6,068 bases of DNA from an uncultured Bacilli bacterium (GTDB taxonomy: Bacteria > Bacillota_I > Bacilli_A > RF39 > UBA660): the NCBI GenBank assembly GCA_910585915.1, contig CAJUGF010000019.1, positions 1 to 6,068 of the forward strand. Reading direction: 5' to 3'. The notes below the pieces were generated by a model. The model searched no databases and was not told the origin of the DNA. It was given only the letters and a program-made list of their open reading frames with translations. Positions 3,954 through 6,068 of this stretch are shown here, one piece after another. Made by a program: the position numbers and the translations under genes. Within the stretch, counting starts at the first letter, position 1. Each line of letters starts with the position of its first letter.

Positions 3954-5948
3954 ATGAAAGATAATGAGAATATTTTAGGAACTGAAAAGATTATTTCTTT
4001 GATTCGAAAATTTTCTATTCCTTGTATCATTTCAATGCTCGTTAATTCTCTTTACAATATTGTAGATCAAATTTTTATTGGTCGAGGAGTGGGGATGCTT
4101 GGAAATGGTGCAACGAATGTTGTTTTTCCAATTTCAATGGTTGCACTTGCAATTTCTTTAATGATTGGGGATGGCGCATCTGCGTATTTGAGTTTAAAGT
4201 TGGGTGAGAAAAAGAGCAAAGAAGCTTCTCAGGGAGTCGGAAATGGTTTTACATTAACTGTTATTCTATCCATTTTCCTTACTATTGTTTGTTTGGTATT
4301 TTTAAATCCACTTTTAAATTTGTTTGGATGTACTGATAATTTAAGAGAATATGCGGTTAGTTATGGACGTATTATTGTATTTGGTCTTCCTTTTGTAATG
4401 ATTGGAACAGCGCTTAATTCAATGATTCGTTCTGATGGTAGCCCAAAATATTCGATGGCTTCAATGGTTATTGGAGCAGTACTTAATATTATTTTAGATC
4501 CCATTTTTATTTTTAAATTTCATATGGGTGTAGAAGGTGCTGCCCTTGCTACTGTTATAAGTCAATTTGTAACTTTTCTTTTAAATATTTTGTATATTCG
4601 TAAGTTTCAATCTATTTGCCTTCATAAACAATCTTTTGTTTTACAACGAACTGTTACTAAGTCGGTATTAATGCTTGGAATCAGTAGTTTTATTACGCAA
4701 ATGAGTTTTGTTGTTGTCATTTCTATTGAAAATAATTTGCTTGGAAAATATGGACTTGATACAAAGTATGGATCTGAAATTCCTATTACTGTTTTAGGAA
4801 TTGTTATGAAGATTAGTCAAATTTTAAATAGTATCGTGATTGGTCTAGCTGTTGGATGTCAACCAATTTTTGGATATAATTATGGTGCTAGAAAAATGGA
4901 ACGTGTTAAGAGTACTTTGAAGTATGTTTTAGGAATTAGTGTTGTTATTACAGTTATATCTTTCCTTTTATTTCAAACAATACCTGATGTGTTAATTCGG
5001 TTATTTGGTAGTGGGGATGCAAATTATATGGAGTTTGCGGAGTATACTTTCCGTATTTATTTGATGCTAGTTATTTGTGTTGGTATTCAAATTCCATCTG
5101 GTATTTTCTTTCAAGCGATTGGAAAGAGTAGTAAAAGTGCTATTTTGTCGCTTTCACGTCAAATTGTCTTTTTGATACCAGCAATGTTTATTTTAGGACA
5201 TTTCTTTGGGTTAATGGGAGTTTTATATGCAGGTCCTGTTGCAGATGGTTTATCTTTTTTACTTGCAATTCTATTTTTAACTTTGGAAATGAGAAAGATG
5301 TCTTTATCTTCTGCTTCTTTTGAAAAGAAGCAAGAAGTCCATTTCGTAGATCATTCTGTCATTGACAGGAATGTTGTGGTTACAGTTGCTCGTGAATATG
5401 GAAGTGGTGAGCGATATGTTGGTAAATTATTAGCAGAACGCCTTCAAATTCCGCTATATGATAAAGATTTTATTTTAAAAGTTTCTGAGGAAACGGGTTT
5501 ATCTGCTGACTATATTAAAGAAAATGAGCAGAAGAAAAGTTCTTTTGATATGATCCATAGTGGATATTATAGTGGGCTTAATAATGCTGATGAATTATTT
5601 TTAAAAGAATCAGAAGTGATTCAAAATATTGCTAAAAAAGGTTCTTGTGTTATTGTTGGACGTGCAGCTGATTTTGTTTTAAGAGAACAAGAAAATGTCA
5701 TTTCTATTTTTCTTTACAGTGATATGAAACATAAAGTGAACCGCGCAGTGAAATATTATGGTATTAAAGAAGATAGAGCTGAAAAGGAAATTAAAAAAAT
5801 TAATAAATTAAGGGCAAATCATTATAAATATTATACAAGTCAAGAATGGAATGATCCTGAAAATTATGATCTTTGCATTAATACAGATGTACTTGGTGTA
5901 GAGGAAACTGCTTCTTTGATTGCAAATTTTATTGAAAAGAAGTATTAA
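3954..5948 (+). CDS. MATE efflux transporter fused to cytidylate-kinase-like domain
   Basis: The protein has 664 residues, about 200 more than a normal MATE exporter. Residues 1-447 form the transporter, an inner-membrane cation/drug antiporter with about 12 helices. Family marks include NSLYNIVDQIFIG (31-43), RSDGSPKYSM (159-168), LDPIFIFKF (181-189), GCQPIFGYNYGA (301-312) and QAIGKSSKSAILSLSRQ (387-403). A polar linker (448-471) leads to residues 472-664, which match the cytidylate-kinase-like family (PF13189 type). These include VTVAREYGSGERYVGKLLAE (476-495, P-loop), PLYDKDFI (500-507), SCVIVGRAADFVLRE (564-578), YSDMKHKVNRAV (588-599) and YYTSQEWNDPENYDLCINT (626-644). The usual GSGG loop reads GSGE here. 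The fold is known to bind nucleotides; what this domain phosphorylates, if anything, is unknown. The frame is continuous with no stop or homopolymer problem at the junction, so I read a true fusion. The kinase end should face the cytoplasm. The gene has its own promoter and terminator and is probably transcribed alone. Confidence 0.93.
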   Translation: MKDNENILGTEKIISLIRKFSIPCIISMLVNSLYNIVDQIFIGRGVGMLGNGATNVVFPISMVALAISLMIGDGASAYLSLKLGEKKSKEASQGVGNGFTLTVILSIFLTIVCLVFLNPLLNLFGCTDNLREYAVSYGRIIVFGLPFVMIGTALNSMIRSDGSPKYSMASMVIGAVLNIILDPIFIFKFHMGVEGAALATVISQFVTFLLNILYIRKFQSICLHKQSFVLQRTVTKSVLMLGISSFITQMSFVVVISIENNLLGKYGLDTKYGSEIPITVLGIVMKISQILNSIVIGLAVGCQPIFGYNYGARKMERVKSTLKYVLGISVVITVISFLLFQTIPDVLIRLFGSGDANYMEFAEYTFRIYLMLVICVGIQIPSGIFFQAIGKSSKSAILSLSRQIVFLIPAMFILGHFFGLMGVLYAGPVADGLSFLLAILFLTLEMRKMSLSSASFEKKQEVHFVDHSVIDRNVVVTVAREYGSGERYVGKLLAERLQIPLYDKDFILKVSEETGLSADYIKENEQKKSSFDMIHSGYYSGLNNADELFLKESEVIQNIAKKGSCVIVGRAADFVLREQENVISIFLYSDMKHKVNRAVKYYGIKEDRAEKEIKKINKLRANHYKYYTSQEWNDPENYDLCINTDVLGVEETASLIANFIEKKY

Positions 5949-5979
5949 GATAATTCATAAAGAAGAATTATCTTTTTTT
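5947..5979 (+). terminator. Intrinsic terminator after the MATE fusion gene
   Basis: GATAATTC (5949-5956) pairs perfectly with GAATTATC (5965-5972) around an 8-base loop. Two further A-T pairs extend it to AAGATAATTC/GAATTATCTT, and seven T follow (5973-5979). The stem begins inside the stop codon of the gene. Confidence 0.88.
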
Positions 5980-6017
5980 ATATTGATTGCTTTCTTTCAA
6001 AAGAGAAGTGTATTTTA

Positions 6018-6026
6018 TGTTAAAAT
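6018..6026 (+). promoter_or_regulatory. Extended -10 promoter for a gene to the right
   Basis: TGTTAAAAT is an extended -10 with one mismatch to TATAAT, and there is no good -35 at 16-18 bases. The 16-mer at 6011-6026 matches 1311-1326 at 15 positions, which supports it as a real promoter type in this genome. Confidence 0.5.
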
Positions 6027-6064
6027 GTTTTCAGAAGTTCCTAAAGAAAATTTGAAGGCGGTTT

Positions 6065-6068
6065 ATGT
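6065..6068 (+). CDS. Possible start of a further gene, cut by the window edge
   Basis: ATG at 6065-6067 follows GAAGGCGG (6054-6061), a fair ribosome binding site, and lies about 40 bases after the extended -10 at 6018-6026. Only one codon is visible, so nothing can be said about the product. The call rests on signals alone. Confidence 0.35.

Noticed and set aside
5367..5378. AGGA followed by an in-frame GTG (residue 475) that could start the kinase-like domain as a separate protein
   Set aside because: The site is weak and GTG/AGGA pairs occur by chance; the transporter frame runs straight through with a natural linker. It would need ribosome profiling to be taken seriously.

Overview
The window is AT-rich, with compact gene spacing, GGAGG-type ribosome binding sites, sigma-A-like promoters and U-tailed hairpin terminators. 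This points to a low-GC Gram-positive (Firmicutes/Bacillota) chromosome. I cannot place it below that level; a gut-type Bacilli or Clostridia lineage is a guess. Every tryptophan codon I checked is TGG, and the MerR gene stops at TGA inside a tight overlap with the next gene, so the standard bacterial code (table 11) fits. All recognisable genes are on the + strand. I found no tRNA, rRNA, CRISPR array, insertion sequence or phage gene.

Left part (1-1353): the 3' end of a membrane protein gene runs in from the left edge and stops at 311. Positions 312-558 hold no convincing gene. Their last 80 bases carry a promoter (TTGAAT-17-TAAAAT) whose spacer holds one arm of a 9-bp inverted repeat. Next is a complete FabG-like short-chain dehydrogenase/reductase (559-1296), then a short gap with a perfect extended -10 (TGtTATAAT).

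Middle (1354-2850): a complete DUF362 protein is closed by a U-tailed hairpin. After it comes a YbaK/ProX-type aminoacyl-tRNA deacylase gene, intact except for one extra T in a 7-T run near its 5' end. The extra T separates its start codon and ribosome binding site from the rest of the frame.

Right part (2851-6068): a MerR-type promoter with a 19-bp spacer and a dyad operator precedes a MerR regulator that carries two C-terminal membrane helices. The regulator overlaps a YbjQ-family gene by 20 bp. A perfect 11-bp terminator hairpin follows, and its U-tract runs directly into a near-consensus promoter. That promoter drives a 664-residue protein made of a MATE multidrug exporter fused to a cytidylate-kinase-like P-loop domain. 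A terminator closes that gene, and a last extended -10 promoter plus a possible start codon at the very edge suggest another gene to the right.

How the genes may work together: the MerR/YbjQ pair looks like an autoregulated stress- or drug-sensing unit, and the MATE fusion next to it could be a related export function, although it has its own promoter. The SDR and DUF362 genes may be partly co-transcribed. I see no clear evidence of a wholly new multi-gene system. The features most worth a second look are the MATE-kinase fusion, the membrane-anchored MerR with its own operator, and the frameshifted deacylase.
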